DNA of 64,000 nt, taken from Streptomyces megasporus. Its GTDB lineage: Bacteria > Actinomycetota > Actinomycetes > Streptomycetales > Streptomycetaceae. The notes under the pieces are model-generated. The model saw nothing but the letters and a program-made list of their open reading frames with translations, was not told the origin of the DNA and searched no databases. Shown piece after piece: positions 1 to 8,276 of the stretch. The DNA lies in contig NZ_JODL01000001.1 in the NCBI RefSeq assembly GCF_000718985.1, positions 1-64,000 of the forward strand. The letters are read 5' to 3'. The stretch's first letter is position 1. Every line of letters starts with the position of its first letter. The position numbers were made by a program, and so were the translations under genes.

Positions 1-120
1 CCCCTCGGACATGGCCAGAAGGAGGCCGTCGGCGGAGACCACCACCGTGTGCGACACCCCCGGGGTGTTCTCCACGAAGTTGGTGATCAACCAGTTCAGA
101 TTCTGCGCCGCCTGGCTCAT
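1..120 (-). CDS. cvnB: Roadblock/LC7 protein CvnB, N-terminal 40 residues (cut by window edge)
   Basis: Reading in from the right on the minus strand, an ATG at 118-120 opens a frame that begins MSQAAQNLNWLITNF and continues to the window edge without a stop. This start, with the later stretch GVSHTVVVSADGLLLAMSEG, is characteristic of the Roadblock/LC7 proteins encoded second in Streptomyces conservons (cvnABCD). CvnB proteins are thought to modulate the partner Ras-like GTPase CvnD at the membrane, next to the sensor CvnA. The start lies 9 bp after the stop of cvnA, so the two are co-transcribed. The DUF742 protein cvnC and the GTPase cvnD would be expected just outside the window. Identity is confident; only the first third of the protein is present. 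Confidence 0.88.
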   Translation of the reverse strand, partial: MSQAAQNLNWLITNFVENTPGVSHTVVVSADGLLLAMSEG

Positions 121-129
121 CGGACTCAA

Positions 130-3100
130 CTAACGCTCCTGCTGGTAGGTGGGGCCTGTGCCGTGGCTGCCGCCGGGCCGGCCACCGCCGGCCTGCCGGC
201 CCTGCTGGATGCCCCGGCGAAGATTGGTCAACCGGCCACGGACGTCGTCGGGGGCGCGCGAGACCTGCGGCCCGGTCGGCGCGGACGGCCGCTGCTGCGC
301 GGTACCCGCGACCAGATTGGCCTTGGGGACGCGGCGAGGCAGTCCGGACGTGGTGACCCCGCCCGCGGCGGGCTGGCGGAGCTGTTCGGCCCGGCGCCAA
401 CGCTCGTCGTTCGGAGTCTCCGCCCAGGCGTCTCCGGATCGGCCCTGCGACGTCGGCGGGGACGCCGAGCCGGCGGACCTGTCGGACCGCGCGGCGGAGG
501 CCGCATGCCTCCCGGCCTCCGGCCGGGACGCCCTCGCGGACGGGGAGTCGTCCGAGGACGCGGACGGAACACGCTGGTCGGTGTGCCTGGCGCTGAACCA
601 GCTCGACTCGACCGACTCGAAGATCGGGGTGCGCTCGTCCGCGCTGACGGCGGAGGAGCTGCCGGGCAGCTCGAAACCGGTGTTGTCGCGGCCGGCGGGG
701 AGTCCCTGCTGGGGGGCGTGCCCACCGGCGTCCCGCGGACCCTGCGGGCGCGGGAACTGCCCGGTCTCCTGCGGGCCCTGCGGGCGCGGGAACTCACCCG
801 TCTCCACCGGACGCGGGAACTCACCCGTCTCCGCCGGACGCGGGAACTGTCCGGTCTCCTGCGGGGTGCGAGGACCGCCCTGGCCGACGGCCGGGAACCG
901 GGCGGTGTCACCGGGTCCGGAGGGCTGCTGGTACGCGCCGACGCTGGGGAACTCCGCGGTGGAGTCGACCTCTTCGTGCCCACGCGGCGCGTCGGGCACC
1001 GCGCGCGGACCGGGCGTCCGGTCGCCGGCGTCGTCGGCCCAGCTCGGGCGCCGCTCGCCGGGTCCGGCCGGCAGTTCGCCCGCGGAGACGCCGTCGCGCT
1101 GCGCGGGGCCGCCGGTCCGGGTCTCGGGGCGCGCGCCGGCGCCGAAGCCGTTCGCGTTCGTCGCGCCGGTTCCCATGGAGGTGCCGACGCCCGGCCGCGT
1201 GGGCTGTCCGGTGCCGGGGCCGGGTCGGGCGGGGCCGCCGAAACCGCCGCCCGCGGGCGCGCCGCCCTGGGGGGCGCCGCCCGGCAGCGCGGCACGCGAG
1301 GAGCCGCCCTGGACCTGGCCGCGGGTGGGCAGGGCGCCGAGCCGGCCGGCACCGGCCGGGGCTCCGCCGCCCTGGGGCTCGCGTCGGAGCGTGGCGGACG
1401 GGCCGGGGCCCTGGCCGACCTCGCCGCCGGGCTTCTTCTGCTGCTGGCCGGAGCGCTGGGTGACGTCGACCGGGAGCATGACCAGCGCGGTCGTGCCACC
1501 GGAGTCGGAGGGCCGCAGTTGGATGCGGATGCCGTGCCGCAGGGAGAGCCGACCGACCACGAACAGGCCCATGCGGCGGGAGACCGAGACGTCCACCGTC
1601 GGCGGGTTGGCGAGCCGCTCGTTGATCGCCGCCAGGTCCTCCGGCGACAGGCCGATGCCGGTGTCGTGGATCTCGATCAGCACGCGGCCGTCGGGCAGCG
1701 CGTGGCCGGTGACCTTGACCTTGGTCTGCGGCGAGGAGAACGAGGTGGCGTTCTCCAACAGCTCGGCCAGCAGGTGCACCAGGTCGTTGACGACCCGGCC
1801 CGCGACCTGGGTGGTGGGAACGGCGCTCAGCTCGATGCGCTCGTACTGCTCCACCTCGGAGGCGGCGGCGCGCAGCACGTCCACCAGCGGCACCGGGCGC
1901 GTCCAGCGGCGGCCGGGCTCCTCGCCGGCGAGGACCAGGAGGTTCTCGCCGTTGCGGCGCATGCGGGTCGCCAGGTGGTCCAGCTTGAACAGCGAGGAGA
2001 GCTGGTCGGGGTCGGCCTCGCGGGACTCCAGCTCAGAGATCAGCGAGAGCTGGCGCTGGATCAGGCCCTGGCTGCGGCGCGAGAGGTTGGTGAACATCGC
2101 GTTGACGTTCCCCCGCAGCAGCGCCTGCTCGGCGGCGAGGCGGACCGCCTCGCGGTGGACGTCGTCGAACGCCGCGGCCACCCGGCCGATCTCGTCGCGA
2201 CTGTGGACACCGACGGACTCCACGGAGGTGTCGACGTCCTGCGGGTCGGCCTCGGAGAGCTGCTTGACCAACTCGGGCAGTCGGCGGCGGGCCACGTCCT
2301 GCGCGGTGTCCTGCAGCCTGCGCAGCGAACGGACCATGGAGCGGGCCACGACGAACGCGCCGACCAGCGAGATGCCGAGCACGAGCAGCACGAGGACACC
2401 GTTGAGGAAGGCGTCCTGCTGGGCCTCGGAGCGCAGCCGGCGGGCCTGGTCGTCCATCTCCGTGAGCAGGGATGCCTCGATCCTGCCCATTTGCTCGATC
2501 TTGACCCGGTCCTGATCGAACCAGTCCAGGTAGGAGCGGTCCTCCCGTGAGATGCCCTCGGGGTCCTTCACCACGCGCTCGGCGTACTGGTCGGCCGAGG
2601 TGATGTTGACGATGCCCTCGTCCAGCGGCTTGGTGAGCTCGGCCGCGCGGTTGGTCCCGTAGATGTCGGCGAAGCGCTTGCGGGCGGCGCGCTCGCTCTC
2701 CCAGGCGGTCCTGACGTAGAGGTGGTCGCTGTCCGAGAGTTTGGGGCCGTCCTTGCGGGCCAGACCGGCGCTGATGATCGCACGCTGCATGGACGCGTAC
2801 TCCTTGGCGGAGGAGAACGCGGCCAGCGCGCGGGTGCTCTGGATCATCTCCGGGTTGCTGGTGGCCTGTGCCATGTCCTGCGACAGGCTCAGCAGCGACT
2901 CGATCAACTGGTTGTAGTCGTTGACCGTCTGGGAGACGTTCTGCGGGCTGTCGTACGCCCGGTCCCGGATGTTCTTCAGCGTGTTGAGCTGTCGGGAGAT
3001 GTCGGTGATCGTCGCCCGGACGCCGGAGAGCGCCGTGTCGTCGGCGCCCTCGATTCCGCTGGTGGCGTCGAAGAACGCCGATTTGACCCGGTCGGTCTTC

Positions 3101-3543
3101 TCACGAGGTCCGACGACCGTGTCGTCCTTGGGGTTCCCGGTGCCGGTCAGCGGACCGGCCGATCGGTCCCGCTCCTCCTGGAGGGCCGCCGCCAACTCGG
3201 TGGCGTGCTCGGTCATCTCCGTGAGGAGCTTCATGTTGTCGAGCTGGTCGACCTCGGCCAGTGAGTCGTTGATGCGCAGCACGCCCAGTGTGGTGGCCGC
3301 CACGACGGGAAGGGCCAGCAGCGAGACCAGACGGGTGCTGATGCGCCAGTTGCGGAGGGCCAGGCGCGAGCCCGTCGCGCTGGGCTCCTTGGGTTTCGAA
3401 CCGCCGTCCGGTCCGCCGTCCGGCTGCGCGTTCGCACGCTTGCCCGCGTCGGCGTCGAGGGCCTGCTCCCTGCCACCGCTCTCCTGGGCACGCTGGGGCG
3501 AGGAGCCGCGGTCGGTCGCACCGCGCAGCTCCGGGTCCCCCAC
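130..3543 (-). CDS. cvnA: Nitrate-sensing-domain membrane histidine kinase-like sensor, conservon CvnA
   Basis: 1137 residues. It is the sensor of a cvn conservon: a membrane protein with a histidine-kinase-type ATPase domain that signals to CvnB/C/D. Visible in order are a charged N-terminus, a membrane segment at about 69-90 (RLVSLLALPVVAATTLGVL), an extracytoplasmic helical nitrate/nitrite-sensing (NIT) region at about 95-375, a second membrane segment at about 379-402, a HAMP-like linker, a helical region around LDHLATRMRRN (about 531-541), and an ATPase with N box (AELLENAT, about 593-600) and G1 box (DTGIGL, about 637-642). About 430 Pro/Gly-rich residues follow. GTG 3541-3543 was chosen because AAGAGG lies 12 nt upstream; the frame stays open to 3831 but the extra 96 residues look non-coding. 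The tail contains four tandem ETG[QE]FPRP units (about 756-860). There is no classical H box, as in other CvnA proteins. Confidence 0.9.
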   Translation of the reverse strand: MGDPELRGATDRGSSPQRAQESGGREQALDADAGKRANAQPDGGPDGGSKPKEPSATGSRLALRNWRISTRLVSLLALPVVAATTLGVLRINDSLAEVDQLDNMKLLTEMTEHATELAAALQEERDRSAGPLTGTGNPKDDTVVGPREKTDRVKSAFFDATSGIEGADDTALSGVRATITDISRQLNTLKNIRDRAYDSPQNVSQTVNDYNQLIESLLSLSQDMAQATSNPEMIQSTRALAAFSSAKEYASMQRAIISAGLARKDGPKLSDSDHLYVRTAWESERAARKRFADIYGTNRAAELTKPLDEGIVNITSADQYAERVVKDPEGISREDRSYLDWFDQDRVKIEQMGRIEASLLTEMDDQARRLRSEAQQDAFLNGVLVLLVLGISLVGAFVVARSMVRSLRRLQDTAQDVARRRLPELVKQLSEADPQDVDTSVESVGVHSRDEIGRVAAAFDDVHREAVRLAAEQALLRGNVNAMFTNLSRRSQGLIQRQLSLISELESREADPDQLSSLFKLDHLATRMRRNGENLLVLAGEEPGRRWTRPVPLVDVLRAAASEVEQYERIELSAVPTTQVAGRVVNDLVHLLAELLENATSFSSPQTKVKVTGHALPDGRVLIEIHDTGIGLSPEDLAAINERLANPPTVDVSVSRRMGLFVVGRLSLRHGIRIQLRPSDSGGTTALVMLPVDVTQRSGQQQKKPGGEVGQGPGPSATLRREPQGGGAPAGAGRLGALPTRGQVQGGSSRAALPGGAPQGGAPAGGGFGGPARPGPGTGQPTRPGVGTSMGTGATNANGFGAGARPETRTGGPAQRDGVSAGELPAGPGERRPSWADDAGDRTPGPRAVPDAPRGHEEVDSTAEFPSVGAYQQPSGPGDTARFPAVGQGGPRTPQETGQFPRPAETGEFPRPVETGEFPRPQGPQETGQFPRPQGPRDAGGHAPQQGLPAGRDNTGFELPGSSSAVSADERTPIFESVESSWFSARHTDQRVPSASSDDSPSARASRPEAGRHAASAARSDRSAGSASPPTSQGRSGDAWAETPNDERWRRAEQLRQPAAGGVTTSGLPRRVPKANLVAGTAQQRPSAPTGPQVSRAPDDVRGRLTNLRRGIQQGRQAGGGRPGGSHGTGPTYQQER

Positions 3544-4136
3544 AGCGCTGCCATCCCTCTTGAAACGTCCCTGCACTAGCGTCGCAACCTCTGGACCAGG
3601 CGTCCCCCCGCGAACGGTGGAACGGTATCGAGTCGGAAAGGCCCGCGAGGACCCCCCTGACGGTCGTGAGTGACCGGCGCCCCCCGAGTCGCCGCCGCGC
3701 GGCGCTGTTGTTGCTGTGCGCCCCCTTGCGCGCCGGCTCGTCTGCGGCGGTCCGTGGAATTCCAGCACAGTGCCGGAACTCCAACAAGGGCAGTGGACAA
3801 GGCCGTGACATGGGTGACGCTGCGCAGACACAAGGTCGCGGAGGGTGCATCCAGATAACGGGCATTGTGGACTTTTGGCAGCTAGCCCCCTGGGGCATCC
3901 CCGAACAACATCCGCTGCCCGGTAGCACCATCGGAGAGCCGAATATCAGATTTACAGCATGTATGTCCGTTTGTCGCCCCAGATAAAGCGGCCCTTTATG
4001 CGGCTTTTGCCCTACGATTCGTGAGTAAAATCACAGGCGGATCGTTATTCGGGTCACGCCTGTAGGGGAAGAGGGCCCCTTACGCTCAGCTTGGCAAACG
4101 GACGTGAACGACGAGAAGGCAAGCGAGGCGGACTTG
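3544..4136. other. 593-bp intergenic region upstream of cvnA and the small gene at 4137
   Basis: Divergent promoter region. Its right half (about 3840-4060) is clearly poorer in GC than the coding sequence. An imperfect inverted repeat lies at 3755-3763 and 3775-3783 (TGGAATTCC against GGAACTCCA, 8 of 9 pairs, 11-bp spacer), about 210 bp upstream of the cvnA start. A second, perfect 7-bp inverted repeat (ACAGGCG/CGCCTGT) lies at 4033-4039 and 4057-4063, 70 bp before the small gene. A frame open at 3666-3986 has neither a ribosome site nor Streptomyces-like codon use, and I do not call it a gene. Either inverted repeat could be an operator; neither is assigned. Confidence 0.4.
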
Positions 4137-4331
4137 GTGAAGACGACGATGACCACGAGCAGTGTCGCCAACCCCCGGCGCACCACCCTGGCCCACCTCG
4201 AGGACGCCGGCGAACTGGTCGCGGTTCCCTCGGCCGAACGCGCCGCCGAGGAGACGACGGGGGCCACCGCCCTGCCGTCCCAGACCGCCAATCCCCGACG
4301 GACCGTCCTGATGGACTCCCCCGTCGGCTGA
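4137..4331 (+). CDS. Small orphan protein with a duplicated ANPRRT-x-L motif
   Basis: 64 residues, not assigned to a known family. The GTG at 4137 was preferred because GAGG lies 8 nt upstream; a GTG at 4104 in the same frame has no ribosome site, and an ATG follows at 4149. The peptide carries the same short motif twice, VANPRRTTL near residues 9-17 and TANPRRTVL near 51-59, separated by an acidic, Ala/Glu/Thr-rich middle. No signal peptide, membrane segment or cysteine is present. It stands alone on the plus strand, has its own AT-richer upstream region, and is followed 17 bp later by a very strong hairpin shared with the convergent acyl-CoA carboxylase epsilon gene. Twin motifs in a tiny protein suggest a two-site binding peptide or a modified peptide precursor; this is inference only. 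Confidence 0.6.
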   Translation: MKTTMTTSSVANPRRTTLAHLEDAGELVAVPSAERAAEETTGATALPSQTANPRRTVLMDSPVG

Positions 4332-4348
4332 CCGTGTCCGCGTCCGCG

Positions 4349-4408
4349 GTGACGGAACGCTTCGGCCCCGCACACTGTGCAGTGTGCGGGGCCGAAGCGT
4401 TCCGTCAC
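4349..4408. terminator. Bidirectional terminator, 28-bp perfect stem
   Basis: The arms 4349-4376 and 4381-4408 are perfectly complementary over 28 bp around the 4-nt loop GTGC. The hairpin sits between the stop codons of two convergent genes (4331 plus, 4426 minus), so it can end both transcripts. There is no clear U-run, as is common in Streptomyces. Confidence 0.9.
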
Positions 4409-4425
4409 CGGGTTTCCCGGCGGGG

Positions 4426-4632
4426 TCAGTGCTGCCAACTGTGCGGGGCGCGGTAGGTGGGGACGCGCTCCGGGCGGCGCCAGGGGGCGGGGGTGCGGCG
4501 GGGACGCAGGGGCGCCGCGGAACGGGTGTGGGCGGCGGCACGGGCCATCAGCAGGGCGGTGACCGCGGCGAGTTCCTCCTCGCTGGCCCGCCCCTTCTCG
4601 ACCCGGACCACGTCGGTGGCGGGGTTGTGCAT
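4426..4632 (-). CDS. accE: Acyl-CoA carboxylase epsilon subunit
   Basis: 68 residues starting [24 protein letters not shown], with GGGAG 6 nt before the ATG. Actinobacterial acyl-CoA carboxylases use a small, poorly conserved epsilon polypeptide that binds the beta (carboxyltransferase) subunit and raises activity. The best conserved part is an early helix around the pattern RVxKGxxxxEELAAVxAxL, which is present here at about residues 10-29. A basic, Pro/Arg-rich linker follows, and the C-terminus ends WQH. The gene begins 29 bp after the carboxyltransferase gene, in the same operon, which is its usual place. The assignment rests on this pattern plus position. Confidence 0.85.
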   Translation of the reverse strand: MHNPATDVVRVEKGRASEEELAAVTALLMARAAAHTRSAAPLRPRRTPAPWRRPERVPTYRAPHSWQH

Positions 4633-4661
4633 GGGACTCTCCCTCACTGGATCACTGAATG

Positions 4662-6245
4662 TCACTGCGGCGGGTTGCCGTGCTTGCGGGCGGGCAGGTC
4701 CGCGTGCTTGGTGCGCAACATCGCCAGGGCGTGGGCGAGGGTGGCGCGGGTGTCGGCCGGGTCGATGACGTCGTCCACCAGACCGCGCTCGGCCGCGTAG
4801 TAGGGGTGCATCAGCTCGGCCTTGTACTCCTTGACCAGCTTCTCCCGCGTCGCCTCGGGGTCGTCGGCGGCGGCGATCTGCCGGCGGAAGATGACGTTGG
4901 CGGCGCCCTCCGCGCCCATCACCGCGATCTCGTTGGTCGGCCACGCGTAGGTGACGTCGGCCCCGATGGACTGGGAGTCCATCACGATGTACGCCCCGCC
5001 GTAGGCCTTCCGCAGGATCAGCGAGATCCGCGGCACGGTGGCGTTGCAGTACGCGTACAGCAGCTTCGCGCCGTGTCGGATGATGCCGCCGTGCTCCTGG
5101 TCCACGCCCGGCAGGAACCCGGGCACGTCCAACAGCGTGACGATCGGGATGTTGAACGCGTCGCACATCTGCACGAACCGGGCGGCCTTCTCGCTGGCGT
5201 GGATGTCCAACACCCCGGCCAGCACGTTGGGCTGGTTGGCCACGATCCCCACCACCTGCCCGTCGATGCGGGCCAGCGCGCAGATGATGTTGTTGGCCCA
5301 GCGCTCGTGGACCTCCAGCACCTCGCCGTCGTCGACGATCTCCTCGATCACCGCGCGCATGTCGTAGGGCCGGTTGCCGTCGGCCGGCACCAGGTCCACC
5401 AGCGTCTCGCACCGCCGGTCGACCGGGTCGGCGCACTCCACCCGCGGCGGGTTCTCCCGGTTGTTCTGCGGGAGCATCGACAGCAGGTAGCGGACCTCCT
5501 CCAGGCAGGCGGTCTCGTCGTCGTAGGCGAAGTGCGCCACCCCGGAGGTGGTGGCGTGGACGTCCGCGCCGCCCAGCCCGTTCTGGGTGATCTGCTCGCC
5601 GGTGACCGCCTGGACCACGTCGGGGCCGGTGATGAACATCTGCGAGGTCTCGCGGACCATGAACACGAAGTCGGTCAGGGCCGGGGAGTAGGCCGCGCCG
5701 CCGGCGCACGGGCCGAGCATCACCGAGATCTGCGGGATGACGCCGGACGCCTTGGTGTTGCGCTGGAAGATGCCGCCGTAGCCGGCGAGCGCCACCACAC
5801 CCTCCTGGATGCGGGCGCCGGCGCCGTCGTTGAGGGAGACCAGCGGCGCGCCGGCCGCGATGGCCATGTCCATGATCTTGTGGATCTTGGCCGCGTGGGC
5901 CTCGCCCAGCGCTCCGCCGAAGATCCGGAAGTCGTGGGCGTAGACGAACACCGTGCGGCCGTCCACGGTGCCCCAGCCGGTGATCACCCCGTCGGTGTAC
6001 GGCCGCTTGGCCTCCAGGCCGAAGCCGGTGGCGCGGTGCCGTCGCAGCGGCCCCACCTCGTGGAACGAGCCCGGATCCAACAGCAGCTCGATCCGTTCAC
6101 GGGCCGTCAGTTTGCCCTTGGCGTGCTGCGCCTCGGTCGCCTTCTCGCTCGGGCCGCGCCTCACCTGCTCGCGAATGGCCTGCAACTCCGCCACACGGCC
6201 ACGGGTGTCGCTCGCCGCGGACGGCGCCTGGGACAGATCGGTCAT
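4662..6245 (-). CDS. accB: Acyl-CoA (acetyl/propionyl) carboxylase carboxyltransferase beta subunit
   Basis: 527 residues. It transfers carboxyl from biotin on the alpha subunit to acetyl- or propionyl-CoA, giving malonyl-CoA or methylmalonyl-CoA for fatty acids and polyketides. The N-terminal half holds the acyl-CoA crotonase-like fold, with FVYAHDFRIFGG and LNDGAGARIQEGV near the oxyanion site. The C-terminal half holds the second crotonase fold with GVDQEHGGIIRHGAKLLYAY, RKAYGGAYIVM and GAEGAANVIFRR. Length and motifs fit the pccB/accB family of Streptomyces. The residue that selects propionyl over acetyl-CoA cannot be judged safely by eye, so substrate is left open. The start ATG 6243-6245 gives the usual N-terminus. 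No biotin carboxylase gene is nearby; the alpha subunit must be encoded elsewhere. Confidence 0.95.
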   Translation of the reverse strand: MTDLSQAPSAASDTRGRVAELQAIREQVRRGPSEKATEAQHAKGKLTARERIELLLDPGSFHEVGPLRRHRATGFGLEAKRPYTDGVITGWGTVDGRTVFVYAHDFRIFGGALGEAHAAKIHKIMDMAIAAGAPLVSLNDGAGARIQEGVVALAGYGGIFQRNTKASGVIPQISVMLGPCAGGAAYSPALTDFVFMVRETSQMFITGPDVVQAVTGEQITQNGLGGADVHATTSGVAHFAYDDETACLEEVRYLLSMLPQNNRENPPRVECADPVDRRCETLVDLVPADGNRPYDMRAVIEEIVDDGEVLEVHERWANNIICALARIDGQVVGIVANQPNVLAGVLDIHASEKAARFVQMCDAFNIPIVTLLDVPGFLPGVDQEHGGIIRHGAKLLYAYCNATVPRISLILRKAYGGAYIVMDSQSIGADVTYAWPTNEIAVMGAEGAANVIFRRQIAAADDPEATREKLVKEYKAELMHPYYAAERGLVDDVIDPADTRATLAHALAMLRTKHADLPARKHGNPPQ

Positions 6246-6378
6246 GTATGAACCCTACGAAACAACCCCACCGTAGACCGTCGTTGGATTCGTACAGTCT
6301 CCGCCCGCGATTCATGGTCACGCTGGACAGAACCGTGCACCCGAAAGGGCGTACACCCGCGAGAGGCTCCTGGTTTTT

Positions 6379-6415
6379 CCGCCGCGCACTGTGGGATTCC
6401 CACAGTGCGCGGCGG
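6379..6415 (-). terminator. Hairpin terminator downstream of cimA
   Basis: The arms 6379-6396 and 6398-6415 are perfect 18-nt complements about one central base, giving a stem of about 16 bp with a 5-nt loop. It lies 41 bp beyond the cimA stop. No U-run follows on the minus strand. The rest of the 6246-6456 gap holds the accB upstream region and no other recognised feature. Confidence 0.8.
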
Positions 6416-6456
6416 TGGTCGCCATGGACGTGCGACAACCGTCCCGTGACGGGCGG

Positions 6457-8088
6457 TCAGCCCTGGGGCTCGACGCCCGCGCGCAGCAGCCCGTACGCGT
6501 AGGCGTCGACGAGCGCCTGCCAGGAAGCGGCGATGACGTTGTCGGCGACCCCGACGGTGGACCACTCGCCGGCGCCGTCGCCGGTGGAGACCAGCACCCG
6601 AGTGGTGGACTCCGTCCCCTGCGTGCCCGCCAGGATACGGACCTTGTAGTCCACCAGCCCCATCTGGGCGAGCTGGGGGTAGATGCGCTCCAGCGCCAGC
6701 CGCAGCGCCCGGTCCAGGGCGTTGACGGGACCGTTACCCTCGGCCGTGGAGACGATGCGCTCCCCCTTGGCCCACAGCTTCACGGTCGCCTCGTTGGCGT
6801 GGGAGCCGTCGGGACGGGTCTCCACGATGGTGCGCCAGGACTCGGTGGTGAAGAAGCGCAGCGGACGGCCCTCCGCCTCCTCCCGCAGCAACAGCTCGAA
6901 GGAGGCGTCGGCGGCCTCGTAGCTGTAGCCCTTGAGCTCGTGCTCCTTGACCCTCTCCACGATCCGCCCGACCAGCTCCCGGTCGTCGCCGAGGTCGACC
7001 CCCAGCTCCTTGCCCTTGAGTTCGACGGAGGCCCGGCCGGCCATGTCGGAGACGAGCATCCTCAGGCGGTTGCCGACCAGCTCGGGGTCGATGTGCTGGT
7101 AGAGGTCCGGGTCCACCTTGATCGCCGAGGCGTGCAGTCCGGCCTTGTGGGCGAAGGCCGAGACGCCGACGTACGGCTGGTGGGTGGAGGGCGTGAGGTT
7201 GACGACCTCGGCGATGGCGTGGGAGATCCGGGTCGTCTCGCGCAACGCGCCCTCGGGCAGGACCCGCATGCCGTACTTCAGCTCCAGCGCGGCGACGACG
7301 GAGAAGAGGTTGGCGTTGCCCACGCGCTCGCCGTAGCCGTTGGCCGTGCACTGCACGTGCGTGGCGCCCGCGTCCACCGCGGCGAGGGTGTTGGCGACGG
7401 CGCAGCCGGTGTCGTCCTGGGCGTGGACGCCCAGGCGGGCGCCGGTGTCGTCGAGCACGGTCCGCACCACGGCCTGGACCTGCGCCGGGAGCATGCCGCC
7501 GTTGGTGTCGCACAGCACCACCACGTCGGCGCCCGCCTCGTGGGCGGTGCGCACGACCCGCTTGGCGTACTCGGGGTTGGCCAGGTAGCCGTCGAAGAAG
7601 TGCTCGCAGTCGACGAAGACGCGGCGGCCCGCCGCCCGCAGGTGTTCCACGGTGTCGCGGACCATCGCCAGGTTCTCCTCCAGCGTGGTGCGCAGCGCCA
7701 GCTCCACATGGCGGTCGTGCGCCTTGGCGACGATGGTCACCACCGGGGCCTCGGAGTCGATCAGCGCCCGCACCTGGGGGTCGTCGGCCGCGGCCACGCC
7801 CGCCTTGCGGGTGGCGCCGAAGGCGACGAGCCGGGCGTTCCGGAAGTCGATCTCCGCGCGGGCCCGCTGGAAGAACTCGGTGTCCCGTGGATTGGCACCC
7901 GGCCAGCCGCCTTCGATGAAGCCGACACCGTAGTCGTCCAGGTGGCGGGCGATGGTCAGCTTGTCCGTGACGGAGAGGTTGATCCCCTCCCGCTGGGCCC
8001 CGTCACGGAGAGTGGTGTCGAAGACGTGGAACGCGTCACTGACGTGGGACGCGTCCCCCGGCTGCCGGTAGTCCGCGGCGTCGGTCAT
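6457..8088 (-). CDS. cimA: Citramalate synthase / 2-isopropylmalate-synthase-like protein
   Basis: 543 residues. CimA condenses pyruvate and acetyl-CoA to (R)-citramalate, the entry to threonine-independent isoleucine synthesis. The catalytic DRE-TIM barrel begins VFDTTLRDGAQREGINLSV (about residue 25) and includes the family block NGYGERVGNANL. A C-terminal LeuA-type allosteric dimer domain occupies roughly the last 150 residues. ATG 8086-8088 is preceded by AGGAG about 10 nt upstream; the frame is open to 8139 but the extension lacks support. One oddity: the usual metal-binding HxHND reads HAQDD here (DNA around 7421-7436). It sits next to ilvE and leuB and is preceded by a leader-peptide attenuator, which supports a role in isoleucine supply. 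A homocitrate or isopropylmalate synthase activity is the main alternative. Confidence 0.88.
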   Translation of the reverse strand: MTDAADYRQPGDASHVSDAFHVFDTTLRDGAQREGINLSVTDKLTIARHLDDYGVGFIEGGWPGANPRDTEFFQRARAEIDFRNARLVAFGATRKAGVAAADDPQVRALIDSEAPVVTIVAKAHDRHVELALRTTLEENLAMVRDTVEHLRAAGRRVFVDCEHFFDGYLANPEYAKRVVRTAHEAGADVVVLCDTNGGMLPAQVQAVVRTVLDDTGARLGVHAQDDTGCAVANTLAAVDAGATHVQCTANGYGERVGNANLFSVVAALELKYGMRVLPEGALRETTRISHAIAEVVNLTPSTHQPYVGVSAFAHKAGLHASAIKVDPDLYQHIDPELVGNRLRMLVSDMAGRASVELKGKELGVDLGDDRELVGRIVERVKEHELKGYSYEAADASFELLLREEAEGRPLRFFTTESWRTIVETRPDGSHANEATVKLWAKGERIVSTAEGNGPVNALDRALRLALERIYPQLAQMGLVDYKVRILAGTQGTESTTRVLVSTGDGAGEWSTVGVADNVIAASWQALVDAYAYGLLRAGVEPQG

Positions 8089-8192
8089 GCTGGTCTGGCT
8101 CCTGTCGGATGGGTGAAGGTCCGGAAGGCTTGGCCCCACTTGTCCCCATCATCCCTCACGCCCTCGTCCTGCCCGGTTGGGGCCGGAAAACG

Positions 8193-8218
8193 AAAAAACC
8201 CCTCGCGGGTGCGAGAGG
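8193..8218 (-). terminator. Attenuator (intrinsic terminator) in the cimA leader
   Basis: On the minus strand an 8-bp stem (8211-8218 with 8199-8206, one G-U pair, loop 8207-8210) is followed directly by six U residues (8193-8198). It stands about 105 bp before the cimA ATG and about 60 bp after a short Ile-containing leader frame, with another hairpin (8252-8257 / 8265-8270, CCGCAC/GTGCGG) between them. This is the layout of a transcription attenuator controlled by leader translation. Confidence 0.8.
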
Positions 8219-8276
8219 TCTGCGCGCGGGTCTGGGACACGGTGTTCGCCACCGCACCGGGTGTGTGCGGAGGCGG

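Noticed and set aside
49..2550. Plus-strand open frame of 833 codons opposite cvnA
   Set aside because: It mirrors the cvnA frame, has no ribosome site and contains no recognisable domain; long antisense frames are expected at this GC content.
3666..3986. Plus-strand frame of 106 codons upstream of the small gene
   Set aside because: No ribosome site, AT-rich with poor third-position bias, and it overlaps the cvnA upstream region.
4104..4136. Longer start (GTG 4104) for the ANPRRT-motif protein
   Set aside because: No Shine-Dalgarno before it, whereas GTG 4137 has GAGG at good spacing.
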